From Alloacidobacterium sp963823845 (GTDB taxonomy: Bacteria; Acidobacteriota; Terriglobia; Terriglobales; Acidobacteriaceae): a DNA stretch of 64,000 nt. Every line of letters starts with the position of its first letter. The first letter of the stretch is position 1. Below are positions 1 through 7,628 of the stretch, piece by piece. The position numbers were made by a program, and so were the translations under genes. The notes beneath the pieces are model-generated. The model did not search any database. It saw only the letters and a program-made list of their open reading frames with translations, and was not told the origin of the DNA. Location: the NCBI GenBank assembly GCA_963823845.1, contig CAWGND010000011.1, positions 310,001 to 374,000 of the forward strand, read 5' to 3'.

Positions 1-275
1 CTAGCGAACCCCAATCTTTGGTGACGTGACCGATACGCCTGACGCAGAGCCAGTAATTGACTCATACAGATTGGGCAACTTGCCGCATGGTCTACTCGAG
101 GATCCGACAATGAAATCCGTTTGGACCTGCAGGCAACGTCGCGAAGGAATGGTTGGTCAGGGTGGGGACCAGCGGGGATTGTCTCTCCAGCGAGAACCCG
201 TTCTTGGTGACGTTGCGCAATCCAGGTTTCAAAGCGATCCTCAACGCGCGAGGATCGAAGCCAATTCAATCGCAT
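1..275 (-). CDS. Zinc-finger (anti-sigma-like) protein, 3' end outside window
   Basis: An open frame on the minus strand starts at an ATG at 275-273 and stays open to base 1, giving at least 91 residues. Near residues 70-80 it reads VDHAASCPICM, an H-x3-C-x2-C pattern like the zinc-binding motif of anti-sigma zinc-finger (ZAS/zf-HC2) proteins. It begins inside the last ten bases of the interrupted sigma-like gene upstream (266-1999), so the two were probably translationally coupled, as is usual for a sigma/anti-sigma pair. The rest of the protein, including any membrane segment, lies outside the window. The anti-sigma role is inferred from the motif and the neighbour. A short plus-strand frame over the same bases has no recognisable features and is rejected. 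Confidence 0.55.
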   Translation of the reverse strand, partial: MRLNWLRSSRVEDRFETWIAQRHQERVLAGETIPAGPHPDQPFLRDVACRSKRISLSDPRVDHAASCPICMSQLLALRQAYRSRHQRLGFA

Positions 276-597
276 GAAGCGCAAGCTCCAGGTCGGGAAA
301 TGCTACGGAGCACTGAGTTTAACTCAACGTAATATGCACGGCGCACGACGGTGTGATCCATTTCGAGTTCGCGGGCAATCTCACGCCAAGAATACCCAAG
401 CCAGCGCCGGTTGACGATGGATCGGGCGAACGGAGAGAGCCGCTCAAGCAGCTCATTCGCATAGATTCTCTGTTCTGCTTCTGTTTCGCCAGTGTAAAGG
501 TGTTCCAGATCGAGCAGTGACCCGAATTGGAGCTCATGTCGACGCTTGGCCGCCAACTGCTTCGCGCGGCGCCGAATCATGCTTTTGAAACGCGAGA

Positions 598-1692
598 CTA
601 GTGTCCTGAGTCAGAGATTCGTTTAGAAAGCCTCTGGATTTTGCCAAGGATGAGATCGGCGTCAGCGGTCCACACAAAAGGTTTCGGTGCGCGATTGCGT
701 TCTCGAAGATAGTTCAGCATGGCCTTCTCCAGCTGAGGGACTGCGGTATGGCTGCCGCGGCGGACACAGCGCTCGGTGATCTCGGCAAAGAGTCGCTCGA
801 CCAGGTTCAGCCAACTTCCGCTGGTGGGAGTGAAGTGCACATGATAGCGGGGATGGCGTGCGAACCAGTTCCGCACTTTATCGACTTTGTGCGTGCCGTA
901 GTTGTCCATCACTAGATGCACCTCGATGTCGGCGGGGACGGCGGCATCGATCCGGGCCAGAAACTTCAGGAACTCCTGATGCCGATGGCGACGATGGCAG
1001 TTGCCGAGCGCCTCGCCGGTGGCCACATTCAGCGCGGCGAACAACGAAGTGACGCCATGCCGTTCGTAGTCATGGGACTGGCGGGCCGGCACGCCTGGCG
1101 CCAGGGGCAGAATCGGCTGCGTGCGGTTCAGAGCCTGTACTTGGCTCTTTTCATCCACGCACAGCACCATCGCGTGCTCCGGTGGATTCATATACAGCCC
1201 GACGATGTCCCTGACCTTCTCGACAAACTGCGGGTCTTTGGAGAATTTGAAGTTCTCCACCCGGTGCGGCTGGAGTCCAAAGGCGCGCCAGATGCGCACA
1301 ATCGCAGTCTGCGACAGCCCAGTCTTCTGCGCCATCAGCCGCGTGCTCCAGTGCGTGCAGTTGGTGGGCATCGATTCCAGTGTCTGCGTGATCACCGCCT
1401 CGACCTTGGCATCGCTGATCGAGCGCGGAGCGCCCGGCCGCGGCTCATCGAGCAGCCCTTCCAGCCGGTTGACTCGAAAACGCTCGCGCCATTTGCATAC
1501 AGTGGCTCCGGTGATATTCAGCTTCCTGGCCACAGCGCTGTTGCTCAGGCCGTCATCACAGCCCAGCACTATGCGGGCGCGCATGGCTGTGGCCTGCGAA
1601 GACTTCGGCCGACGCGCCAGCAGCGTCAATTTCTCCTTCTCCTCGGCGTTTACGTTGAGCGGTTTGGTAGGGCGGCCCAGTGCCATACTCAA
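598..1692 (-). CDS. IS630-family DDE transposase
   Basis: This is a 364-residue transposase. Residues about 15-90 form a homeodomain-like helix-turn-helix (SNSAVARKLNITGATVCKWR). The catalytic triad is visible as D180 (LCVDEKSQ), D263 (VMDNYGTH) and E299 (LNLVERLFAEI); 35 residues separate the second Asp from the Glu, close to the spacing typical of IS630. The length matches the family, with no frameshift or internal stop, so the copy looks active. An alternative start is Met3. The TAG stop at 600-598 reads into the flanking CTAG: its last base lies in host DNA, so termination depends on the target sequence. Confidence 0.95.
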   Translation of the reverse strand: MSMALGRPTKPLNVNAEEKEKLTLLARRPKSSQATAMRARIVLGCDDGLSNSAVARKLNITGATVCKWRERFRVNRLEGLLDEPRPGAPRSISDAKVEAVITQTLESMPTNCTHWSTRLMAQKTGLSQTAIVRIWRAFGLQPHRVENFKFSKDPQFVEKVRDIVGLYMNPPEHAMVLCVDEKSQVQALNRTQPILPLAPGVPARQSHDYERHGVTSLFAALNVATGEALGNCHRRHRHQEFLKFLARIDAAVPADIEVHLVMDNYGTHKVDKVRNWFARHPRYHVHFTPTSGSWLNLVERLFAEITERCVRRGSHTAVPQLEKAMLNYLRERNRAPKPFVWTADADLILGKIQRLSKRISDSGH

Positions 1693-1743
1693 CTATGCCG
1701 CACCTAACTGTATTATTCAATCTATTTCTGACTCATGACACTA
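599..1743 (-). mobile_element. IS630-family insertion sequence
   Basis: The element of about 1.14 kb carries one DDE transposase. Its ends are imperfect inverted repeats: GTGTCCTGAGTCAGAGAT at 601-618, matched on the other strand by GTGTCATGAGTCAGAAAT ending at about 1741. Both ends are flanked by CTAG (598-601 and 1741-1744), consistent with insertion at TA and duplication of TA, the rule for IS630/Tc1-mariner elements. Excision restores the host gene frame exactly, which fixes the boundaries to within the ambiguity of CTAG. Confidence 0.93.
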
Positions 1744-2038
1744 GCTTATCTGCGGGTCGATCCGGATGACGCGCAATGTAATGAGAGACATTGTCGACAG
1801 CGTGATCCATCAGATCGTGCGCGGCCTCGCGATCATACAGGTATGTAGAGGCACACAACACCGCATATGACCATGCTGTCTTAGCAGCGGTCTCCAATTT
1901 CTGATCAGAAGCAGGGTGCCCGGTCGAATAGGCCCAACTCCACGTCAGCTCTTGCCAGATACGACCATTCAGCGGCATGCGCGAGCATCTGTCCGGCAAA
2001 CAACTACCGGTTACTCAGTAGTATAGGCACGATCATCT

Positions 2039-2338
2039 TTGTACACTGAAAAAATCTCAAAAATCTTGCCCCAAATCGCCTCTGAAACTGCCTTTAGGAC
2101 ACGCAGGACACAGAGCATCACGAGTGAAATTATGAATGCCAACGACTTGCGAATACGGGGTTCACGCCTAATTCACGTTCATGCTTGCATCGATTGTGGG
2201 TCGCTCTTTAGCAGGAAAATGTATGAAGGGCGCGCTCTGACTTCTGGAGTTTTCCGTTGCCCAAATTGCGGCCACGAAGGACCGTTGAACGTCGAGATAC
2301 GAGACAGCGATGAGCTTTCTGAAAGATTGGCAGGTTAA
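2039..2338 (+). CDS. Small zinc-ribbon protein, hypothetical
   Basis: The longest frame is 99 residues, but the conserved-looking part begins at a second ATG at 2132 (about 68 residues). It contains two CxxC pairs (CIDCGS and CPNCGH) about 25 residues apart, the layout of a rubredoxin-type zinc ribbon. It is divergent from the disrupted sigma-like gene. No signal peptide or membrane helix is present, so it is probably cytoplasmic. I do not recognise a specific family. A nucleic-acid or protein-interaction role is possible for a zinc ribbon, but nothing here proves it. Confidence 0.55.
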   Translation: MYTEKISKILPQIASETAFRTRRTQSITSEIMNANDLRIRGSRLIHVHACIDCGSLFSRKMYEGRALTSGVFRCPNCGHEGPLNVEIRDSDELSERLAG

Positions 2339-2345
2339 GTGAACA

Positions 2346-3486
2346 TCAGCCGGTGAGGGGAAGTTGCCTCTGCTGCTTCTGCGCCAAGCTGTCGAGCTTT
2401 CGGGAAGTAGCCCGAACAAATTCCTTAACGAGACGGGATCTGCTGTCCGCACGCACTGCGAGATTTGTTACCAACCGTAGCCGCGGTTCGGACAACGGAC
2501 GCATCGTGATTCCATCGCGTGCGATTCTCCAGGCCGCCGCTCTAGGAACTTGTTGAAAAACTCATTTAGGCACTTACTTTAGACTCCGAAAAAGTGACCA
2601 GAAATGTATACAGAGGGCGGATCGGCGCGTTGCAGGCCATTTTTGCGCGACGCTGATTTGTCCTGGCTGGCTGCATTGGATAGCCGGAATCGTTTTTCAA
2701 CAAGTTCCTAGGCGTGAATGCCAGACCGCGGTGTTCTAGGATTAACTCAGGGACTTCTTCATAACTCATGACTTGGAAGACGTCTCTTGGATAGACGCTC
2801 TTTTCAGCAGCAACATGCAAAGTCTTGTCGAACAGGAAGGGATTCGCTTGTTGGCTTAACAGAATCCAAATCCGATCGTGCAGCTGTTCCAAAACCAAGT
2901 CGCGATGGTCCGCGATGTGGTCATCCTCAGACATTGCCAAGTAAAAAGGGCTCTCCGCGAGCTGCAATAGGCTGAGTTTTGGATTTTCCGGAATTCCGGT
3001 CGTCATTGCCACATCGAGAGTCCCGGCAACGACTTGACGTGCAAGTTCGTTCGAATAGTTGCTCCATTGTTTAATCCGTAAACCCGGAAACAACGGTAGA
3101 CGTACGGACAGAACGGTCGAGACTAGAAATGGATCGGTGTAGGCTGACTTTCCTAAATTGAGGATCTGGTCGGCTCCGTTAAAAACCGCCTTTGCCGCGA
3201 TGACGGCTCGCTGCGTGTGGAGCAGTGCTTCGCGCGCTTCTTCCACAAAAGCGCGACCAGCTTCGGTCAATTCAACGGTCTGATGGTTACGGTCGAAGAG
3301 CTTAAATCCTAGTTGACTTTCGAGTTCATAAATCTGTTTGCTGAGGGTTGATTGACCGATGTGCAAAGACTCTGCTGCACGCGAAAAGTTCAAATCGCGT
3401 GCTAAAGCAATGGCAGCTTGCAGCAGTCGAATTTCTGGCAGGGCCACGATCGTCCTCCGAGCCTGGGATTTTCGATCAGACAACAA
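2346..3486 (-). pseudogene. LysR-family transcriptional regulator, split near its 3' end by a MITE-like insert
   Basis: The N-terminal winged helix-turn-helix is typical of LysR (LNFSRAAESLHIGQSTLSKQI, then LESQLGFKLFDR), followed by a substrate-binding domain. The frame continues into the insert at 2546-2707 and ends at 2566 with about 45 foreign residues. Deleting the insert with one CTAG restores LAFTPRAAAWRIARDG and about 60 further residues, ending in LPLTG at a TGA at 2348-2346, for an intact protein of about 310 residues. The start may be a GTG at 3447 (VALPEIRLLQAAI), since the upstream part is poorly LysR-like. The insertion removes the end of the effector domain but leaves the DNA-binding domain, so residual function cannot be excluded. 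The target genes are unknown. Confidence 0.85.
2546..2707. mobile_element. 162-bp MITE-like element with 16-bp terminal inverted repeats
   Basis: The ends are perfect 16-bp inverted repeats, GAACTTGTTGAAAAAC, and the element is flanked by direct CTAG duplications (2542-2545 and 2708-2711). It has no coding capacity of its own. Removing it restores the LysR frame exactly. Size, terminal repeats and target duplication fit a miniature inverted-repeat transposable element moved in trans by a full-length IS that is not in this window. The parent family is not assigned here. Confidence 0.85.
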
Positions 3487-3558
3487 GCAGAAAAGGGGCT
3501 ACAGTTGTGCGCTTTCAACGTGTCCATTTTAACTTTCTTTCTTCAGTTGTGAACACAA

Positions 3559-3996
3559 TTGAGATATCAAAGTCGCCCCGTTATTCCTAGAACGAATAAC
3601 GGTCTCCCTAACTTTCATTGGACTTCGGAATATGAGGTCGCGATGATGAAGCGACCTGAGACGAATAAGAGAGGGCTCATGGATGGCAATGTCGAGAAGC
3701 TGCTTTATTCTCGGCGCGATGCTGCTGAAGCGCTTAGCTTGAGCATTCGCTCCGTGGACTACCTTATTACAACCGGTCGTCTTCCTTCACGGCGGATCGG
3801 AAGCAAAATCCTCATTCCTGCAGGTGCGATCCGCCGTTTCGCCCGGGAAGACCATCCAGAAGCCGTCCGCATGACCAATATCGAGTCAATCGGAAAGACC
3901 AAGATCAATAAACAGATCTCGGACTCGCCTCAAAATGGATTCGAGCCTCGGAATCTTGGGCTCGATATTGTCGGCTCGGCAAAAGTAAACGGATAA
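3559..3996 (+). CDS. Excisionase-like helix-turn-helix DNA-binding protein
   Basis: The core, from about residue 48, reads LLYSRRDAAEALSLSIRSVD followed by TTGRLPSRRIGSKILIPAG. This is the MerR/excisionase-type winged helix (HTH_17) in which a short helix-turn-helix is followed by an R-x-G-x-K beta wing. Likely starts are ATG 3646 or ATG 3679; the first ~30 residues of the longest frame look non-coding. Its stop lies 16 bp from the end of the convergent integrase gene, so the pair resembles an int/xis module of a tRNA-integrated element. A role in controlling excision is inferred from family and position. Confidence 0.75.
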   Translation: MRYQSRPVIPRTNNGLPNFHWTSEYEVAMMKRPETNKRGLMDGNVEKLLYSRRDAAEALSLSIRSVDYLITTGRLPSRRIGSKILIPAGAIRRFAREDHPEAVRMTNIESIGKTKINKQISDSPQNGFEPRNLGLDIVGSAKVNG

Positions 3997-4013
3997 CGGT
4001 AGTCTTGTGTCGA

Positions 4014-5042
4014 TCAAGCAACAGCCGGATCTAACTTTTCAATCGCCGCCTGATTATGCTCAGGGGCTAAATGCGCATACCTAACTGTCATTGAAATCGT
4101 TTTGTGTCCAGCAAGTTCCTGGACAGTCCGCAGGCTGACCCCCTTCATCACTAGTCGGCTGATAAATGTGTGCCGGAGATCGTGCCAGCGGAAATTCGAG
4201 ACCTTGGCCTCGAGCACTGCAGTTTCAAACCATGCCCTGGGATCCTTTATCGCGAATACACGACCCGACCGCTGCCCCTTTGGTCGCTTGGCGTACAGTC
4301 GCTCGAAAGCCTCAAATGAGGTTCGATTGAGTGGAATCTCGCGTTTCGTGCCATTCTTTGTCTCATCAAGCGCTATGCGCCTACGCTCAAACGATATCTC
4401 GGGCCACTCTAGCGTGTACTGCTCGCCTTTCCGCATTCCCGAATTAAGCGCAATATCGAATTCCTCTAAGTGATGTGGGAATTTTCTTGTAATCACCGTT
4501 CGCAACCGTTGCTCTTCTTCCTCAGATAGAAACCGAATGCGCGTGTTATTTTCAGCACGTTGTTCCACAAGTCTGGCTGGATTACTGCTCACTTTTCCGT
4601 CGGCGAGAGCAACCTTGAAGGTCTTTCCGAAGACGTTCTTATAGCGATTCTTTGTTGCCGGTGACCAGTCGCGCTGTCCTAGCCATGTATCGATATCGGA
4701 CGGTTTGATCTCTTCCGCGATCCGGTCGCCGAAGTCTTCAAGAATAATGTTCATTCGGCTTTTGAAGTTCCGAACATCCTTGCGATCATGGCTTTCATAC
4801 CAGGTGATCGCTTCTTCGGCGATGACTCTAAACCGGATGCCCTTGTGCTTCATGTTCCTGGGTAGCTTCACGCCGCGCAGAGCGTCCGATTTGCGCAGAG
4901 CGTAGAGCTTGATAGCATCGCCGCGACGACCAACCTTCTCGCGACGCTCCACCCCGTCAATCTTGTACCGAATCCACCAAATGCCAGAATCCGGTTCTTT
5001 CTCGAAAACGCCTCTCTCTTTACGAAGCACCTTTCTGGGCAC
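4014..5042 (-). CDS. Tyrosine site-specific integrase of the tRNA-Leu island
   Basis: A 342-residue phage-type integrase. Residues 1-65 are an arm-type DNA-binding region (GVFEKEPDSGIWWIRYKIDG), residues about 70-150 a core-binding SAM-like domain, and residues about 170-335 the catalytic domain. Catalytic residues are R204 (GMRKGEQ), H287 and R290 (WHDLRHTF), H313 (AGHKTIS) and nucleophile Y322 (VRYAHLAP). It lies about 150 bp from the 3' end of tRNA-Leu, the usual attB type, so the element extends leftwards toward the window start. It is clearly related to the broken integrase at 48993-50093. It appears intact. Confidence 0.95.
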   Translation of the reverse strand: MPRKVLRKERGVFEKEPDSGIWWIRYKIDGVERREKVGRRGDAIKLYALRKSDALRGVKLPRNMKHKGIRFRVIAEEAITWYESHDRKDVRNFKSRMNIILEDFGDRIAEEIKPSDIDTWLGQRDWSPATKNRYKNVFGKTFKVALADGKVSSNPARLVEQRAENNTRIRFLSEEEEQRLRTVITRKFPHHLEEFDIALNSGMRKGEQYTLEWPEISFERRRIALDETKNGTKREIPLNRTSFEAFERLYAKRPKGQRSGRVFAIKDPRAWFETAVLEAKVSNFRWHDLRHTFISRLVMKGVSLRTVQELAGHKTISMTVRYAHLAPEHNQAAIEKLDPAVA

Positions 5043-5122
5043 GTTTGCAAGCCTCCTGTAATCGACAATAGCAAATTAGGAACGAAGCGGCACCAGAAGT
5101 GGCACCAGCCCCGCTGCCACAA

Positions 5123-5156
5123 CAGAACGGCCTCCTACAATAAGGAGGCCATTCTG
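5123..5156. other. Strong 14-bp stem-loop between integrase and tRNA-Leu
   Basis: CAGAACGGCCTCCT and AGGAGGCCATTCTG form a nearly perfect stem with a six-base loop. On the minus strand it lies between the tRNA-Leu 3' end and the integrase start. No convincing U-tract follows, so it is only a possible terminator separating tRNA from int; it could also belong to the island attachment region. Confidence 0.5.
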
Positions 5157-5190
5157 CTAATAAGTAATTTTATATGTTTACCTTAAGATA

Positions 5191-5277
5191 TGGTGCCCGG
5201 AGGGGGACTTGAACCCCCACGGCCTTGCGGCCTGCGGATTTTAAGTCCGCTGCGTCTGCCGATTTCGCCATCCGGGC
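5191..5277 (-). tRNA. tRNA-Leu(UAA)
   Basis: The minus strand folds as an 87-nt class II tRNA with encoded CCA. The acceptor stem is GCCCGGA/TCCGGGC, the anticodon loop is centred on CTTAAAA (anticodon UAA), there is a long variable arm, and the T-arm reads GGGGGTTCAAGTCCCCC. The 3' end faces the integrase, marking this as the probable attachment site of the left-hand island. Confidence 0.97.
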
Positions 5278-5483
5278 CCTGCTGCCGATGAGCGGAGCTA
5301 CCGTCATCCTAAATGACCCGGGGGACCATGCGTCGATGTCAAATGAATGATCCCATTTGCAACCAGGACGATTCTGTCAGTTCAAACAGGAAGATTTCAA
5401 TCTCGAAAGCGACGCGCGCGAACGAACCACAGGTCGCGGTATCGCACCCGCCTGAAACCGGCTGCAACCCAGGACCATTTCCG

Positions 5484-6062
5484 TTAGAACTTGACAGTTG
5501 GAGCTTGCTTCGACGCTTCGCTTGCCTGGAAGTAAGCATTGTCCGGCTGGAACCCGGCCATCCCCGCCCAAATACTGTTCGGGAACTGACGAATGAAGGT
5601 GTTGTAGTCCTGCAGCGTCTGGTTATAGCGTCGGCGCTCTACCGCGATGCGGTTTTCGGTACCCTCCAGTTGGTCCTGCAGTCGCAGAAAACCCTGATCG
5701 GCTTTCAGGTTTGGATAATTTTCTGAAATGGCAAGCAGACGCCCGAGCGCCGAATCCAGTTGGCCGTTCGCGGCGATCTTGCTTTGCGGATCGCGCGCAC
5801 CCAGCAGAGCCGAGCGCGCATTGGCAATGTCGGAAAACACGGTCTCTTCATGCGTCGCATAGCCCTTAACCGTTGAGACCAGGTTAGGAATCAGATCGGC
5901 GCGCCGTTGCAATACGACATCAACCTGCGACCATTCCGCACGCACCGCTTCCTGCTTTGTTACCATCTGGTTCTTGGCGCTCACATAGCTACCGAAAACC
6001 ATCAGTCCAGCCAGGAAAATCACCACAACCACAGCAATTGCGATCCACAATCCACGTCTCAT
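5484..6062 (-). CDS. lemA: LemA family protein
   Basis: From ATG 6062 the protein has 192 residues. An N-terminal membrane anchor (about residues 3-25) is followed by the LemA helical domain, with the family signature at VVLQRRADLIPNLVSTVKGYA and a long helical bundle ending with YNTFIRQFPNSIWAG. The N-terminus is probably outside and the helical domain cytoplasmic, as in characterised relatives. A longer frame to 6086 exists, but residues before MRRGLW look non-coding. It lies just downstream of the TPM-domain gene (6146-6946), the common LemA/YgcG pairing. The exact function of the family is not settled. Confidence 0.93.
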   Translation of the reverse strand: MRRGLWIAIAVVVVIFLAGLMVFGSYVSAKNQMVTKQEAVRAEWSQVDVVLQRRADLIPNLVSTVKGYATHEETVFSDIANARSALLGARDPQSKIAANGQLDSALGRLLAISENYPNLKADQGFLRLQDQLEGTENRIAVERRRYNQTLQDYNTFIRQFPNSIWAGMAGFQPDNAYFQASEASKQAPTVKF

Positions 6063-6145
6063 CACGGGCAAATTCTCCTTACACAAGCTGTATTCTTCAT
6101 CCAGAGACTACACGAATTAGGCTAGCAACCGTAGACCTCTGCGAT

Positions 6146-6946
6146 CTACCAATCTCCACCGGCGCCGCCGCCGCCGGTGCTGCCACCGCCAAATCCACCA
6201 AATCCGCCGCCTCCTCCACCGCCCCCGCCAAAACCACCGCCGCCTCTCCCGCCAAAACCGCCGCCTCCACCGAGAAACATACCCAGCAGAAACCCGAGCA
6301 ATCCCGAGCCGCCGGCGCGCGCCAGGAATAGGATGACCAGAAAAATAACAATAGCGAAGACAACAAGCTGCCCAAGGCTCAGACGAATCGCCTGTTGCTG
6401 CGGTGGTGCGCGCCTCTGGAGTGGCTGCTGCAGCGTGACTCCGGCATCACGGGCAATAATCTGCGATACCTGGCCGACAGCCACCGTCACGGCGTCGTCA
6501 TAATCTCCGGAGCGCAGATACGGAACCATCTGCCGCCCGATATCGCCGACTCTGGAGTCCGGCAGGATCGACTCCAACCCGTAGCCCGTTGCAATCCATC
6601 GCTTGCGATCCTGAACAGCCAGCAGAATCAGAACGCCCCGGTCCTTCTGGCCAATCTTCCATGCATCCCACAGTTGCACGGCAAAATCCTGAATCGACTC
6701 GCCATCCAGTGTCTTGATCGTCACGACCGCGATCTGCGCATGCGCCTGATGGTCCACCTGTGCGCACAACTGGTTGATCTCCTGCCTCGTTTGCGACGAC
6801 AGAACATCGGCAAAATCACTGACATAGTTGGTCGGCTTTGGGAGATCTTTCACCGCTTCTGCGCTCGCGGTGGCTGGATGGACAGCAATTGCAAGCACGA
6901 CCAGCGCTGCGGCAGTCAGGAATTTCCGGATCAAGAAAGACCTCAT
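6146..6946 (-). CDS. TPM-domain (YgcG-like) exported protein with Gly-rich tail
   Basis: This is a 266-residue protein. A signal peptide spans about residues 1-29 (ending ATASAEA). A TPM domain follows, about residues 38-165, with NYVSDFADVLSSQTRQEINQ, the core QIAVVTIKTLDG and DRGVLILLAVQDRK. A membrane helix lies at about 194-212, and the C-terminus is an extreme Gly/Phe-rich tail, as in many YgcG proteins. The TPM domain is membrane-exposed in relatives and some members have phosphatase activity; that activity is not shown here. It is co-directional with lemA, 83 bp upstream of it, so probably one operon. Confidence 0.92.
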   Translation of the reverse strand: MRSFLIRKFLTAAALVVLAIAVHPATASAEAVKDLPKPTNYVSDFADVLSSQTRQEINQLCAQVDHQAHAQIAVVTIKTLDGESIQDFAVQLWDAWKIGQKDRGVLILLAVQDRKRWIATGYGLESILPDSRVGDIGRQMVPYLRSGDYDDAVTVAVGQVSQIIARDAGVTLQQPLQRRAPPQQQAIRLSLGQLVVFAIVIFLVILFLARAGGSGLLGFLLGMFLGGGGGFGGRGGGGFGGGGGGGGGFGGFGGGSTGGGGAGGDW

Positions 6947-7043
6947 GTCGGCTATTCTACCTGCGTGCCAACGCGCCCATAAAACTTACCTGTGTGCAAA
7001 CGCTGAAATATGCATCTAAATCTGGCAGTTAAGGGAGTGCTCG

Positions 7044-7580
7044 ATGCGCCGCCTTCTCGTCTTTCTCAGTGCCGTCTTATTCCTCTCTTCAATCGCACTG
7101 CAAGCCTGGGCACAAACACAGAAAGATCCTCTGAATGACGAAGAAATTGATCAGGTGCGCGAATTAGGCGACCAGCCAAATCAACGAATCAAGCTCTACG
7201 CGAAATTTATCGAGCAGCGCATCACGGCCATCAAACAGCTTTCCACTGACAAGAGGACAGAAAACCGCCCCGCCGCATTGCGCGCCAAAATCGAGGAATT
7301 CACGCGCCTCGTCGACGAATTGCAGGACAACCTTGACACCTACGATGGACAGCACGCCGACGTCCGCAAGGCTCTGAAAGAGCTGGTTCCTGAGAGCGAC
7401 AAATGGGAGCCGGCCCTGCGCCAGCCTCCGCCTGATCAAGATTATGAATTTGCTCGCAAGACCGCGATCGAGGCCGCACAGAGCATCAGTGATCAGACAA
7501 AGACGCTGCAGAAAGACCAAGAGAAATACTTCGCCGAGCACAAGGATCAGGCCGGCAAGAACGGCACCGGCCCGTCGTAG
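7044..7580 (+). CDS. Exported helical protein, hypothetical
   Basis: A 178-residue protein with a clear signal peptide (MRRLLVFLSAVLFLSSIALQAWAQ). The mature part is highly charged and predicted to be helical, with coiled-coil-like stretches (FTRLVDELQDNLDTYDG; KTLQKDQEKYFAEHKD). A GGGAG-type ribosome site precedes the ATG. I recognise no family; a periplasmic helical protein is all that can be supported. It is followed on the same strand by the SprT-like protease 48 bp later. Confidence 0.8.
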   Translation: MRRLLVFLSAVLFLSSIALQAWAQTQKDPLNDEEIDQVRELGDQPNQRIKLYAKFIEQRITAIKQLSTDKRTENRPAALRAKIEEFTRLVDELQDNLDTYDGQHADVRKALKELVPESDKWEPALRQPPPDQDYEFARKTAIEAAQSISDQTKTLQKDQEKYFAEHKDQAGKNGTGPS

Positions 7581-7598
7581 CCGGCCCGTCGCGGCTAC
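7577..7598 (+). terminator. Short stem-loop after the exported helical protein
   Basis: GTAGCCG and CGGCTAC pair around an eight-base loop directly at the stop codon of the preceding gene. No U-run follows, so it is a weak candidate. Confidence 0.3.
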
Positions 7599-7628
7599 TC
7601 AATTGCGCTTGTGCTAGGCTCAAAATAA

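Larger units (their letters stand above)
266..1999 (-). pseudogene. RNA polymerase sigma-70-like gene interrupted by an IS630 element
   Basis: Two minus-strand frames (1999 to 1744 and 597 to 266) are halves of one gene split by the IS at about 601-1740. Removing the IS with one copy of the CTAG duplication joins them in frame (PADKLVSRFKSMIRRRAKQL), giving about 196 residues. The N-terminal half has a helical, region-2-like stretch ending in VSHYIARHPDRP. The C-terminal half has a region-4-like helix-turn-helix (YSWREIARELEMDHTVVRRAY) preceded by a sequence resembling sigma region 4.1 (LLERLSPFARSIVNRRWLG). The start could be 1999 or an internal ATG at 1978. The downstream zinc-finger gene overlaps its stop. 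The insertion separates the DNA-binding half from the N-terminal half, so the gene is presumably inactive. The sigma assignment is by motif only, and the protein is shorter and more divergent than a canonical ECF factor. Confidence 0.7.

Noticed and set aside
916..1738. Long plus-strand frames over the IS630 transposase
   Set aside because: They are antisense to a transposase with full catalytic motifs and have no ribosome site or recognisable domain.
6177..6331. Low-complexity Gly/Pro repeat as a CRISPR or tandem array
   Set aside because: It is the Gly/Phe-rich coding tail of the TPM-domain protein, with no regular spacer structure.
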